DNA from: F23-D06 sp963620035
GTDB lineage: Bacteria; Bacteroidota; Bacteroidia; Bacteroidales; WCHB1-69
Assembly (NCBI GenBank): GCA_963620035.1
Contig: CAVEXN010000036.1
Coordinates: forward strand, 1-22,607
Reading direction: 5' to 3'
DNA length: 22,607 nucleotides
The notes beneath the pieces were generated by a model. It worked only from the letters and a program-made list of their open reading frames with translations, was not told where the DNA came from and did no database searches. Each line of letters opens with the position of its first letter. The first letter of the stretch is position 1. Positions 7,101 through 14,656 of this stretch are shown piece after piece. A program made the translations under genes and the position numbers.

Positions 7101-7967
7101 ATGAAGAAGAAAATCAAATCGCTGTACCGTTTTTTGTCGCCGAAGTTTCAGAGTGTTCATTTGGATTATAGGGTCAATCCTATGCCGAGATTAATCCCCC
7201 CGGGCAATCCGACATCTTCTGCTTTATATAAGATTATTGATGGCAATAGGGCATTGTACAAAGAGAACCTTACCGGTTTTTTGCAATACAAGGAAAAGTT
7301 TTGGAAAATAAGAGATTCGAAAGAAGAAACAGATGATAACAAAATAGCCTGGAACAACGGATATTTGTCGGGGCTTGACATAGTGGGAATCTATGGGATG
7401 CTCGCCAAGTACAAGCCGTCAAGATACATAGAAATAGGTTCCGGCAATTCTACCAAGGTCGCCCGCAAATCAGTGGCGGAAAACGGACTTCATACTGTAA
7501 TTGTTTCGATAGACCCGTGCCCAAGGGCGAATATTGACCATCTGGCAGACAAGGTGATTAGAGAACCATTTGAAAATATACCCGACAATGGGGTTGTCGT
7601 GGAGTCGTTGGCAGAAAACGACATCCTGTTTATCGACAATTCTCACCGCGTTTTCCCGAATTCAGATGCTACTGTTTGTTTCCTTGAATTGCTCCCGTTT
7701 TTGAAGAAAGGGGTTGTCGTGCATTTCCATGATATCTTTTTGCCGTACGATTATCCTCAGGTTATGTGCGAAAGGTTCTACAATGAGCAATATATGCTTG
7801 CGGCTTTCCTGCTGGCAAATCCGGAAAGGTATAGGCCAATATTGCCGAATTACTTTGTAAGCCAAGACCAAGAACTGTCGGGAACCATATCACCGGTCTG
7901 GGAGCACCCGAATATGCAGAATGTGGAACGGCATGGCGGTTCGTTCTGGCTGCAGATAGGCGGATAG
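7101..7967 (+). CDS. Class I SAM-dependent methyltransferase (Methyltransf_24-like)
   Basis: This 288-residue protein has a Rossmann-type SAM-binding core. Motif I is YIEIGSGNSTKVA at 109-121; an acidic residue after the second strand is D138 (VSIDPCPR); then DILFIDNSH at 174-182 and a late FLKKGVVVHFHDIFLPYDYP at 200-219. These features are typical of the Methyltransf_24 proteins often found in surface polysaccharide loci, where they methylate sugars or related small molecules. No signal peptide is present, so it is cytoplasmic. The substrate cannot be read from sequence. The gene follows the FG-GAP protein with an intervening poly-C tract and is moderately AT-rich, suggesting it belongs to the same acquired stretch. 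No other glycan-biosynthesis gene is adjacent. Confidence 0.82.
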   Translation: MKKKIKSLYRFLSPKFQSVHLDYRVNPMPRLIPPGNPTSSALYKIIDGNRALYKENLTGFLQYKEKFWKIRDSKEETDDNKIAWNNGYLSGLDIVGIYGMLAKYKPSRYIEIGSGNSTKVARKSVAENGLHTVIVSIDPCPRANIDHLADKVIREPFENIPDNGVVVESLAENDILFIDNSHRVFPNSDATVCFLELLPFLKKGVVVHFHDIFLPYDYPQVMCERFYNEQYMLAAFLLANPERYRPILPNYFVSQDQELSGTISPVWEHPNMQNVERHGGSFWLQIGG

Positions 7968-7991
7968 CCGTGTGCAAATCAGAATCAATGC

Positions 7992-8013
7992 AGACGAATC
8001 TGTTTTCTTTTTT
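7992..8013 (+). terminator. Weak terminator after the methyltransferase gene
   Basis: A short hairpin, GCAGA-cga-A-TCTGT in outline, is followed by a T-rich run (TTTTCTTTTTT). The stem is only about 5 bp including a G-T pair, so this is tentative. Confidence 0.25.
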
Positions 8014-8014
8014 G

Positions 8015-8022
8015 TATTTTTG
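8015..8022 (+). promoter_or_regulatory. -7 box for the DPP III-like lipoprotein gene
   Basis: TATTTTTG matches TAnnTTTG and lies about 45 bases before the ATG at 8068. No good -33 TTTG was found 19-21 bases upstream. Confidence 0.4.
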
Positions 8023-8067
8023 CCCTCGTTTTTCTATGGAATGTAAACACTAATAATATTCACGACA

Positions 8068-9714
8068 ATGAAGAAAATTACAACTATGGTAATCGCTGTC
8101 GGCTGCATGGTTTTGGCTATGAATTCTTGCAAGGACAAAAAAGCGGAACATCCCGAAGATGCGGCAAAAAGCGAATGGCAACAGAAGGTTGAAGAGTATG
8201 CCTATTTCGACCTGACAACGGATCTTTCCAAACTCGGCGAGAACGACAAACAACTGATTCCCATCTTCATCGAAATCGGCCATATCATGGACGACCTGTT
8301 TTGGGAACAGACATTCGGTCCAAAATCCCTGCTGGATACGATTCAGGACAAATGGATAAAGGAGTTCGCGATTATCAATTACGGTCCTTGGGACAGGTTG
8401 GACAACGACCGCCCGTTCGTGTCCGGATATGGGGAGAAACCGGCGGCATGCAACTATTATCCGCAAGACATCACCCTTGAGGAGTATGAGGCTTTGCAGG
8501 ACAAGAACAAGTCGTCGCACTATACGGTGCTGGTCCGCAACGAGGACGGAAGCCTCAAGTCGGTATGGTATCACGAGCATTATGCCGAGAAACTGGCAAA
8601 AGTGCATGAATTGCTTGACAAGGCCATAGAAATCGCTGAGAACCCCTCGATGAAAAAGTATTTGGTGGAACGCAAGAAAGCCCTCCAGACGGACGACTAT
8701 TTCGCTTCTGATATGGCCTGGATGGACATGAAAGACTCCAAACTCGACTTCGTGTTCGGCCCGATTGAGAACTACGACGACAAACTCAATGTGTTGAAGA
8801 CCTCATACGAAGCCTTTGTGCTGGTGAAGGACGAAGAGGAGAGCGGCAAACTGACGAAGTTTGTGGCCATGCTTCCGCAACTCCAGAAAGAACTGCCCTG
8901 TGAGGCCAAATACCGCAACTATGTGCCCGGCACCTCTTCAGACATGAACGTCTATGATGTCATCTTCTATGGCGGCGACTGCAATGCAGGCGGCAAGACC
9001 ATCGCCATCAACCTGCCCAACGATGACAAGGTGCAGGCCGCCAAAGGGTCGCGCCGTTTCCAACTCCGCAACGCCATGCAGGCCAAGTTCGACAAAATCA
9101 TGAAGCCTATCGGCGAAATCATCATCGAACCGTCAGAGCAGGACCACATCAATTTCGACGCTTTCTTCTGGAATGTAACTTTCCATGAGGTTGCCCATGG
9201 TCTGGGCGTGAAGCAGACTATCAACGGAAAAGGTTCTGTGGATGCTGCTATGAAAACGGAAAACACCAACTGGGAAGAGGCTAAAGCAGACATCATCGGC
9301 CTGCACCTGGTCTGCGCCCTGATTGACAAAGGCGAAATCACCAACATCACGAAAGAGGATGCCGTCACAACCTTCATCGTAGGTTTGCTCCGTTCTGTCC
9401 GTTTCGGGGCCGCTGATGCTCACGGCGTGGCTAATATGATGTGCTACAACTATTTTGAAAACTCCGGAGCTTTCCAACGCAACGGAAACGGTTCGTACCA
9501 CATCGATTACGACAAGGCACAGAAAGCCATCGACAGCTGGATTGCCACTATCCTGAAAACGCAGGCCGAGGGCGATTTCGCTTTCGCTTCAAAATACAGC
9601 AAGGATAACGGAACTATCGGCGAGAGCCTGCAGAAAGACCTTGACCGCATCAACAAGGCTGGCATCCCGCGCGACATCCGCTTCAACCAGGGACTGGAGG
9701 TGCTCGGATTATAA
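8068..9714 (+). CDS. Dipeptidyl-peptidase III-like zinc metallopeptidase lipoprotein
   Basis: This 548-residue protein starts with a lipoprotein signal peptide (MKKITTMVIA..., LAMNSC, lipid Cys at 21). The catalytic signature of peptidase family M49 is present: H373-E-V-A-H377 as zinc ligands and general base, and E403-E404-A-K-A-D408, which supplies the third ligand and fits the EExxAD form. The first motif is the five-residue HExxH found in a subset of M49-related proteins, not the six-residue HExxxH of classical DPP III. The overall length fits the family without the longer eukaryotic extension. It probably removes dipeptides from peptide N-termini in the periplasm or at the cell surface. 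It has its own -7 box upstream and a strong terminator 35 bases downstream, so it appears to be transcribed alone. Confidence 0.82.
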   Translation: MKKITTMVIAVGCMVLAMNSCKDKKAEHPEDAAKSEWQQKVEEYAYFDLTTDLSKLGENDKQLIPIFIEIGHIMDDLFWEQTFGPKSLLDTIQDKWIKEFAIINYGPWDRLDNDRPFVSGYGEKPAACNYYPQDITLEEYEALQDKNKSSHYTVLVRNEDGSLKSVWYHEHYAEKLAKVHELLDKAIEIAENPSMKKYLVERKKALQTDDYFASDMAWMDMKDSKLDFVFGPIENYDDKLNVLKTSYEAFVLVKDEEESGKLTKFVAMLPQLQKELPCEAKYRNYVPGTSSDMNVYDVIFYGGDCNAGGKTIAINLPNDDKVQAAKGSRRFQLRNAMQAKFDKIMKPIGEIIIEPSEQDHINFDAFFWNVTFHEVAHGLGVKQTINGKGSVDAAMKTENTNWEEAKADIIGLHLVCALIDKGEITNITKEDAVTTFIVGLLRSVRFGAADAHGVANMMCYNYFENSGAFQRNGNGSYHIDYDKAQKAIDSWIATILKTQAEGDFAFASKYSKDNGTIGESLQKDLDRINKAGIPRDIRFNQGLEVLGL

Positions 9715-9748
9715 TAAGTCAAAACGCCCACATCGGCATAGTGAAATG

Positions 9749-9791
9749 CACAACGGATGTTCTTCAGAAGCAATGTCCGTTGTGTTTTTTT
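9749..9791 (+). terminator. Rho-independent terminator after the DPP III-like gene
   Basis: A perfect 9-bp stem, CACAACGGA (9749-9757) with TCCGTTGTG (9776-9784), is followed directly by seven T (9785-9791). The 18-base loop contains a further small CTTC/GAAG helix. This sits just before recF and rules out the longer recF frame that would begin inside it. Confidence 0.85.
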
Positions 9792-9807
9792 AGATAAACA
9801 GCCAAAT

Positions 9808-10899
9808 ATGTATCTCAAGAACCTGACACTTGCCAATTTCAAAAATTACGGGGAGGCGTGCTTCGTCTTCAACGAGAACGTGAACGGAATCGTAGGGAAG
9901 AACGGCAGCGGCAAGACCAATCTGCTGGATGCCATACACTACCTGTCTTTCTGCAAAAGTTATTTTTCTCCGCAAGATGTCTATTCCGTCCGCTTCAATG
10001 CGGATTTTTTTGCGGTACATGGCGATTTCCATGACCGGGACACCGAAAACAGCACCCATGTGAGTTGTGTTTACAAAAACGGGCACAAGTCGATGCGGGC
10101 AAACCGGAAGGAGTACGGCCGCCTGAGCGCCCACATAGGGCTGTTTCCTGTGGTGATGGTGTCGCCGTACGACAGCGATATCATCAACGGCGGCGGTGAA
10201 AACCGCCGAAAGTTCTTCGATGTCGTCATTTCACAATACGACCGCGAGTACCTGCAGCACCTCATCTCTTATCGTAAGTTGCTGGTTCAGCGTAACGCTT
10301 TGCTTAAGCAGATGTCCGAAAGCCGCCAGTGTGACAACTCGCTGCTGGAGGTCATTGACGGGCAGATGGACCAGTCAGGGACGTTCATACACGTAGTGCG
10401 CCGGGATTTCATCGACAAGATCCGTCCGATATTCAGCAAACATTACCAACGGCTTTCCCGCTCCGCCGAAGAGGTTGACATACAATACCTGTCAGCGTTA
10501 AATGATAAGCCATTCGCCGCCGGAATGCGTGAATGTTTTGGGGCTGACGTCAAAAGCGGCTTCACCAACTTCGGCGCACATAAAGACGACTTTGCATTTC
10601 TTATCAACGGACAGCCCGTCAAGAGGTTCGGGTCGCAAGGGCAGCAGAAGTCCTTTTCGCTTGCCTTGCGCCTCGCCCAATTCGACTATTCCTACGAACA
10701 GAAAAGCATCAAGCCCATACTGCTTTTGGACGACATTTTCGACAAACTGGACATGGACCGAACGGCCGAACTGCTTAACATGGTCGGGCAGGAGCATTTC
10801 GGGCAGGTGTTTTTGACAGACACCGACGAGAACCGCGTGATGAGGATTCTTTCCGGGCACGGCATCTCGCACCAGATCATCAGCACCGCACAGATGTAA
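9808..10899 (+). CDS. recF: DNA replication and repair protein RecF
   Basis: RecF is an SMC/ABC-type ATPase that binds DNA at gaps and, with RecO and RecR, loads RecA. The start is set at 9808 (363 residues) because MYLKNLTLANFKNY is the standard RecF opening; the same frame reaches back to 9757, but that lies in the terminator hairpin. Motifs: Walker A GKNGSGKT at 30-37, ABC signature region FGSQGQQKS from 274, and Walker B ILLLDD with D308/D309 followed by FDKLD. Length matches the family. It lies between a terminator and the MFS gene with no dnaA, dnaN or gyrB beside it, as is common in Bacteroidetes. No promoter box is evident in the short space after the terminator, so its transcription start is unclear. 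Confidence 0.96.
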   Translation: MYLKNLTLANFKNYGEACFVFNENVNGIVGKNGSGKTNLLDAIHYLSFCKSYFSPQDVYSVRFNADFFAVHGDFHDRDTENSTHVSCVYKNGHKSMRANRKEYGRLSAHIGLFPVVMVSPYDSDIINGGGENRRKFFDVVISQYDREYLQHLISYRKLLVQRNALLKQMSESRQCDNSLLEVIDGQMDQSGTFIHVVRRDFIDKIRPIFSKHYQRLSRSAEEVDIQYLSALNDKPFAAGMRECFGADVKSGFTNFGAHKDDFAFLINGQPVKRFGSQGQQKSFSLALRLAQFDYSYEQKSIKPILLLDDIFDKLDMDRTAELLNMVGQEHFGQVFLTDTDENRVMRILSGHGISHQIISTAQM

Positions 10900-10902
10900 T
10901 GG

Positions 10903-10932
10903 TGACGCGGCATTTGACGTCAAGTCGCGTCA
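10903..10932. promoter_or_regulatory. Nested palindrome, candidate operator upstream of MFS gene
   Basis: TGACGCG at 10903-10909 and CGCGTCA at 10926-10932 are perfect inverted arms. Between them is a perfect 10-bp palindrome, TTGACGTCAA (10914-10923). The element covers where the -33 box of the following promoter should be. It has no T-run, so an operator is more likely than a recF terminator, though an mRNA 3' end hairpin is possible. Confidence 0.4.
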
Positions 10933-10946
10933 ACGGATAAAAACTG

Positions 10947-10954
10947 TACTTTTG
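10947..10954 (+). promoter_or_regulatory. -7 box for the MFS transporter gene
   Basis: TACTTTTG matches TAnnTTTG, about 20 bases before the ATG at 10975, implying a very short leader. The -33 region is occupied by the nested palindrome and lacks a clear TTTG at the right distance. Confidence 0.4.
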
Positions 10955-10974
10955 CCGCCCTGAAAAAAGACGGT

Positions 10975-12177
10975 ATGGGCGGCACTGTTATTCAACCGGG
11001 AAAACTTGAAAGGCTGTGGAACCGGAATTATCTGAAGGTTTGGACGGCCAATTTTATGATTTATTTCTCTTTCATGCTGCTTACGCCGCTGTTGCCTTTG
11101 TATTTGAGGGACACCTATATGGCCGGCAAACATGTTATTGGATTTGTGTTGTCTGGCTATACGCTGCTGGCCTTGCTGATTCGCCCGTTCGGAGGTTTTA
11201 TGGTTGACAGTTTCCCTCGAAAAAAGGTGTTGCTGGTCTGTTATGGGCTTTATTGCGCATGCTTCGGCGGCTATTTGCTGGCCGGTTCCTTGTTGTGGTT
11301 CACCATCATAAGGACGCTGCACGGCGCGCCGTTCGGAGCCACTACGGTTGCCAACAGCACCGTGGCTATCGATGTGTTGCACCCGACACGCAGAGCCGAA
11401 GGCATAGGGTATTACGGCTTGAGCAACAACATCGCCTCCGCCATCGCACCGGCCTTGGCCATCTATGTGCTGCATCTGACGCAAAGCTATGCGCTCCTGT
11501 TCTGGATAGCCCTCCTCACTTCTGCCGTCGGATTTGCCGTGAATGCCTCCCTCGACTTGAATGAGCGGCCGTTGGTCAAAGACAAGTCCAAGGTTTCATT
11601 CGACCGTTTCTTCCTGTTGAAAGGGTGGAGCGAAGGACTCACGATGGTCTGTTTTGCTTTTTCGTATGGCATCATCTCAACATACGTGGCCATTTACGGT
11701 GCAGAGGAACTGAACATACAAAGCGGATCTGCGTTCTTCTTCATGTTGCTGTCGTGCGGGTTGATACTGTCGCGTCTTATCGGCAGCCGGAGTCTGCGCG
11801 AGGGCAAAGTCACCCACAATGCGGCAGCAGGAATGACCGTCTCGCTGGTCGGATACCTGCTTTTCGCCGCCGTACATCATCCTGCAGGCTACTACGGGTC
11901 AGCATTGATAATCGGACTGGGCAACGGGCACATGTGGCCGGCATATCAGACAATGTTCATCAATCTGGCGCCGCATACGCAACGCGGCACCGCCAATTCC
12001 TCCATTCTTATCAGTTGGGACATCGGTGTGGGGCTTGGCATCCTTGCCGGCGGCGTGGTGGCCGAACATGTCGGATACCATTGGGCTTTCTGGCTTTCGT
12101 GGACTGTGAATGTGGCCGGTGTTGCCGGTTTCTTCGCCTATGTCAGAAACAGTTTCATGCGAAACCGCTTACGCTGA
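10975..12177 (+). CDS. Major facilitator superfamily transporter
   Basis: This 400-residue hydrophobic protein has the MFS layout of about 12 membrane helices in two halves. The first half includes FMIYFSFMLLTPLLPLY (helix 1), a loop 2-3 motif-A-like stretch RPFGGFMVDSFPRKKVLL, and GAPFGATTVANSTVAIDVLHPTRRAEG in separate segments. The second half begins after the cytoplasmic KDKSKVSFDRFF linker near residues 200-212. It is most like drug/metabolite exporters, but the substrate cannot be inferred. It follows recF by 75 bases but has its own -7 box and a candidate operator, so it is likely regulated separately. A hairpin with a T-run follows, so co-transcription with the tolC-like gene is not required, although an exporter next to an outer membrane channel is suggestive. 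Confidence 0.88.
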   Translation: MGGTVIQPGKLERLWNRNYLKVWTANFMIYFSFMLLTPLLPLYLRDTYMAGKHVIGFVLSGYTLLALLIRPFGGFMVDSFPRKKVLLVCYGLYCACFGGYLLAGSLLWFTIIRTLHGAPFGATTVANSTVAIDVLHPTRRAEGIGYYGLSNNIASAIAPALAIYVLHLTQSYALLFWIALLTSAVGFAVNASLDLNERPLVKDKSKVSFDRFFLLKGWSEGLTMVCFAFSYGIISTYVAIYGAEELNIQSGSAFFFMLLSCGLILSRLIGSRSLREGKVTHNAAAGMTVSLVGYLLFAAVHHPAGYYGSALIIGLGNGHMWPAYQTMFINLAPHTQRGTANSSILISWDIGVGLGILAGGVVAEHVGYHWAFWLSWTVNVAGVAGFFAYVRNSFMRNRLR

Positions 12178-12220
12178 CGAGCCAAAACGCAAAGGACAGA
12201 AGACGAGAGCGTAATTGCGG

Positions 12221-12245
12221 AACAACATCAAAGAATGTGGTTTTT
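12221..12245 (+). terminator. Possible terminator after the MFS gene
   Basis: AACaACAT (12221-12228) pairs with ATGTgGTT (12235-12242) with one A/G mismatch and a 6-base loop, and the T-run overlaps the base of the stem (12241-12245). An outer GGAAC/GTTCC pairing could extend it. Confidence 0.4.
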
Positions 12246-12292
12246 CGTTCCTTTATCTGCACGTCATAAAACTGCTGTAACCGCAAAAAGTG

Positions 12293-12300
12293 TATTTTTG
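12293..12300 (+). promoter_or_regulatory. -7 box for the TolC-like gene
   Basis: TATTTTTG fits TAnnTTTG and lies 29 bases before the chosen ATG at 12329. No clear -33 TTTG was seen. Confidence 0.4.
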
Positions 12301-12328
12301 CCGCTTGTTTAGATTTTGGATAATTGAT

Positions 12329-13609
12329 ATGAAGAAACTCTGTCTCTCTTTTGCCTTTGCTGTCCTGCTGTCCTGCCTTTCGGCGCAAAAAGCCGTGACG
12401 ATAGATCAGTGCCAGCAATGGGCTGTGGCACAGACTTCTGCAAGCCTTCAGAAAGACCTGAACGAGCAAATACTGAAAACTAGCCTCAACAACGCATCTG
12501 CCCACCTCTACCCCAAACTCTCCATCAACGGAAAGTTCTCGTACGAGTCGGCCGAGGTGCCTGCATGCCAAGGACAAAGCACCCTTCCGCCAGCACCCTT
12601 CGATGAAAACCCGGAACTCGCCAGGATGCAGTACCATATCGGCCTCGACCTTGAACAAGTCGTCTTCCAGGGCGGCAAGATGTTCTACGGCCGTCAGTAC
12701 GCCAAACTGCAGAACGATGCCGAAATCTATAAGATAGGACTCTCTATCAATGAAATAAAGTCGCAAGTGATTACCCTATACCTCAATCTCTTGATCGTGG
12801 AGAAGCAGATGGGCATCATCGAGAATGTGCAGAGCACGTTCAGAGACCAGATCAAACAACTGCAGGTACTGCTCAAGGAGGGCGTCATTCCGCAGAACAC
12901 CTTGTCGCAGCTTGAACTGGAGTCACTGAAAATGGAACAGAACCATAACGACTTGCAAGCAAAAAAAGAATCGATTATTTCATCGCTGTCCATCCTGACA
13001 GGTCATGACTTGTCAGCGGTCACTTTTGAGATGCCCAGCATCCCCGACATCAACGAAGACATCGAGTCGCAACGGCTGGAACTTTCCATATTCGAGAACC
13101 ATGCCAAACAGATGGATTTTCAGCGCAAACTGCATCTGTCAAGCAGCCTGCCTAAAGTGTCACTTTTTGTCACGGGCGGCTACGGACGCCCCGACTACCA
13201 GTTCTATTTCAACCGCCCCGACTGGTATTATATGGCGGGCGTCTATCTCAACATCCCGGTGATAGACTGGGCCAAGACCTCCGGCATCAGCAAGGTCATC
13301 AACACGCAAAAGAAGATATTGCAAAGCCAGGAGGAGGATTTCAAGAAATCGAACATGATTCAGATCCAAGACAAACTGAATGAGATAAAGCGGATAGAGA
13401 ATCTGCTGATACTTGACAAGGCCATAACCGGGAAGTACAAATCGTTGACGGAGACCTATTCGAGTCAGTTGGTGAACGGTACGATAACGGCCATCGATTA
13501 TGTACGGCAACACAACGACGAATTGCAGTCGCTGATGAATCAGGAGATACATTCGATACAGTTGCTTAAAGCGAAGTACGAACTGATGACGTTGAAAGGG
13601 CTGCTATGA
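12329..13609 (+). CDS. TolC-family outer membrane efflux protein
   Basis: The start at 12329 gives 426 residues with a clean signal peptide (MKKLCLSFAFAVLLSCLSAQ); the same frame is open to 12290, but that would put the promoter box at the coding boundary. The mature chain has the TolC/OEP pattern: long amphipathic coiled-coil helices (LQKDLNEQILKTSLNNASAH, then the stretch around EIKSQVITLYLNLLIVEKQMG), beta-strand segments (SINGKFSYES, VSLFVTGGYGRP), and the repeated second half with YMAGVYLNIPVIDWAK. It would trimerise as an outer membrane channel with a periplasmic tunnel. Usually such genes sit with an inner membrane pump and an adaptor; here there is no adaptor, the MFS gene lies upstream and rnfD downstream, so it is an orphan. 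Confidence 0.9.
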   Translation: MKKLCLSFAFAVLLSCLSAQKAVTIDQCQQWAVAQTSASLQKDLNEQILKTSLNNASAHLYPKLSINGKFSYESAEVPACQGQSTLPPAPFDENPELARMQYHIGLDLEQVVFQGGKMFYGRQYAKLQNDAEIYKIGLSINEIKSQVITLYLNLLIVEKQMGIIENVQSTFRDQIKQLQVLLKEGVIPQNTLSQLELESLKMEQNHNDLQAKKESIISSLSILTGHDLSAVTFEMPSIPDINEDIESQRLELSIFENHAKQMDFQRKLHLSSSLPKVSLFVTGGYGRPDYQFYFNRPDWYYMAGVYLNIPVIDWAKTSGISKVINTQKKILQSQEEDFKKSNMIQIQDKLNEIKRIENLLILDKAITGKYKSLTETYSSQLVNGTITAIDYVRQHNDELQSLMNQEIHSIQLLKAKYELMTLKGLL

Positions 13610-13681
13610 AAATAGTATAAAATGATTGATATATAACATAGGAACAAATAGCAATAACAAAAATAACTAAACAACAAACAA
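13610..13681. other. AT-rich gap before rnfD, possible rearrangement junction
   Basis: This 72-base gap, very rich in A and T, separates the tolC-like gene from rnfD. In many Bacteroidetes rnfD is directly preceded by rnfC. Neither rnfC nor a fragment of it is present here. No TAnnTTTG promoter box was recognised, so how the rnf genes are transcribed is unclear. Confidence 0.5.
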
Positions 13682-14638
13682 ATGGATCGTTTATTGAATG
13701 TTTCCGGTTCGCCGCATGTACACAGCGAAGATTCCGTGAGGAAAATCATGTGGTCGGTAGTGCTGGCGCTGATGCCCGCTTTTGTAGTGTCGATTTTCTA
13801 TTTCGGTTTTCCCGTTGTGATCTTGACGCTGGTGTCTGTAGGATGCTGCGTTCTTTTTGAGTATCTGATTCAACGTTTCATCCTTAAAGTAAAACCTACG
13901 GTGAGTGACGGTTCCGCAGTAGTTACAGGGTTGCTGCTGGCTTTTAATGTGCCTTCCGGTCTCCCGGTTTGGATGATGGTGGTGGGTGCGCTGGTGGCTA
14001 TTGGAATTGCCAAGATGCCGTTCGGCGGTCTGGGGCACAATCCTTTCAACCCCGCACTTGTTGCCCGTGTGTTCCTGCTGATCGCTTTCCCGGTTGCTAT
14101 GACCACGTGGCCCACCCCGACTCCGGTATGGTCCGTAAGTGATATAGTTACAGGGCCCACCCCGCTTGGAATACTCAAGGAAGGGGGCTCTGCTGAAATG
14201 CCGACTTATATGAACATGCTGGTAGGTCAGATGGGTGGAAGTTTTGGCGAAGTCTCGGCCGTAGCCCTGCTCATCGGCGCCGTGTTCCTGCTGATCCGCA
14301 AGGTGATCACTTGGCACATCCCGGTCTCTTTCATGCTCACCGTGTTCTTGTTTTCCGGCTTGTTCTGGCTCATTGACCCCACCCAGTACGCCAACCCATT
14401 CTTCCACCTGCTTGCCGGCGGTTTGATCTTGGGCGCTTGCTTTATGGCCACGGATATGGTCACGTCGCCTATGACGCCTGCCGGAATGATAGTGTTCGGC
14501 ATCGGATGCGGTCTGCTGACCATCATCATCCGAATGTTCGGCGCGTATCCCGAGGGCGTGTCGTTCTCTATCCTGATTATGAATGCGCTTGTGCCGCTGA
14601 TCAACAAGGCATTCAAACCCAAAACTTTTGCTAAATAA
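13682..14638 (+). CDS. rnfD: Rnf complex membrane subunit RnfD
   Basis: RnfD is the integral membrane, flavin-carrying subunit of the ion-translocating ferredoxin:NAD+ oxidoreductase. The 318-residue protein opens with the typical LLNVSGSPHVHSEDSVRKIMW and has about nine to ten membrane helices. Family blocks seen include KPTVSDGSAVVTGLLLAFNVP and FGGLGHNPFNPALVARVF. The candidate covalent FMN site is T160 in DIVTGPTPLG; the usual form is (S/T)GAT, so the Ala-to-Pro change is a point to check. It starts a tight run rnfD-G-E-A (gap to rnfG 18 bases). The peripheral subunits RnfB and RnfC, which normally precede it, are not in the window. Confidence 0.95.
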   Translation: MDRLLNVSGSPHVHSEDSVRKIMWSVVLALMPAFVVSIFYFGFPVVILTLVSVGCCVLFEYLIQRFILKVKPTVSDGSAVVTGLLLAFNVPSGLPVWMMVVGALVAIGIAKMPFGGLGHNPFNPALVARVFLLIAFPVAMTTWPTPTPVWSVSDIVTGPTPLGILKEGGSAEMPTYMNMLVGQMGGSFGEVSAVALLIGAVFLLIRKVITWHIPVSFMLTVFLFSGLFWLIDPTQYANPFFHLLAGGLILGACFMATDMVTSPMTPAGMIVFGIGCGLLTIIIRMFGAYPEGVSFSILIMNALVPLINKAFKPKTFAK

Positions 14639-14656
14639 CTCGAATAACACAGTATT

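Noticed and set aside
9757..9807. Longer N-terminus for RecF
   Set aside because: The extra 17 codons lie in the terminator hairpin of the preceding gene, and the RecF family starts at the MYLKNLTLANF segment.
12290..12328. Longer N-terminus for the TolC-like protein
   Set aside because: It would begin inside the -7 promoter box and would displace the signal peptide from the N-terminus.
10975..13609. MFS transporter plus TolC protein as a complete tripartite efflux pump
   Set aside because: No membrane-fusion adaptor gene is present, and a terminator-like hairpin and a separate -7 box lie between them, so a dedicated pump cannot be claimed.
13691..14650. Long minus-strand open frame of 319 codons opposite rnfD
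   Set aside because: It is the exact antisense of rnfD, lacks membrane or family features, is very rich in His, Gln and Arg, and arises from the codon bias of rnfD.
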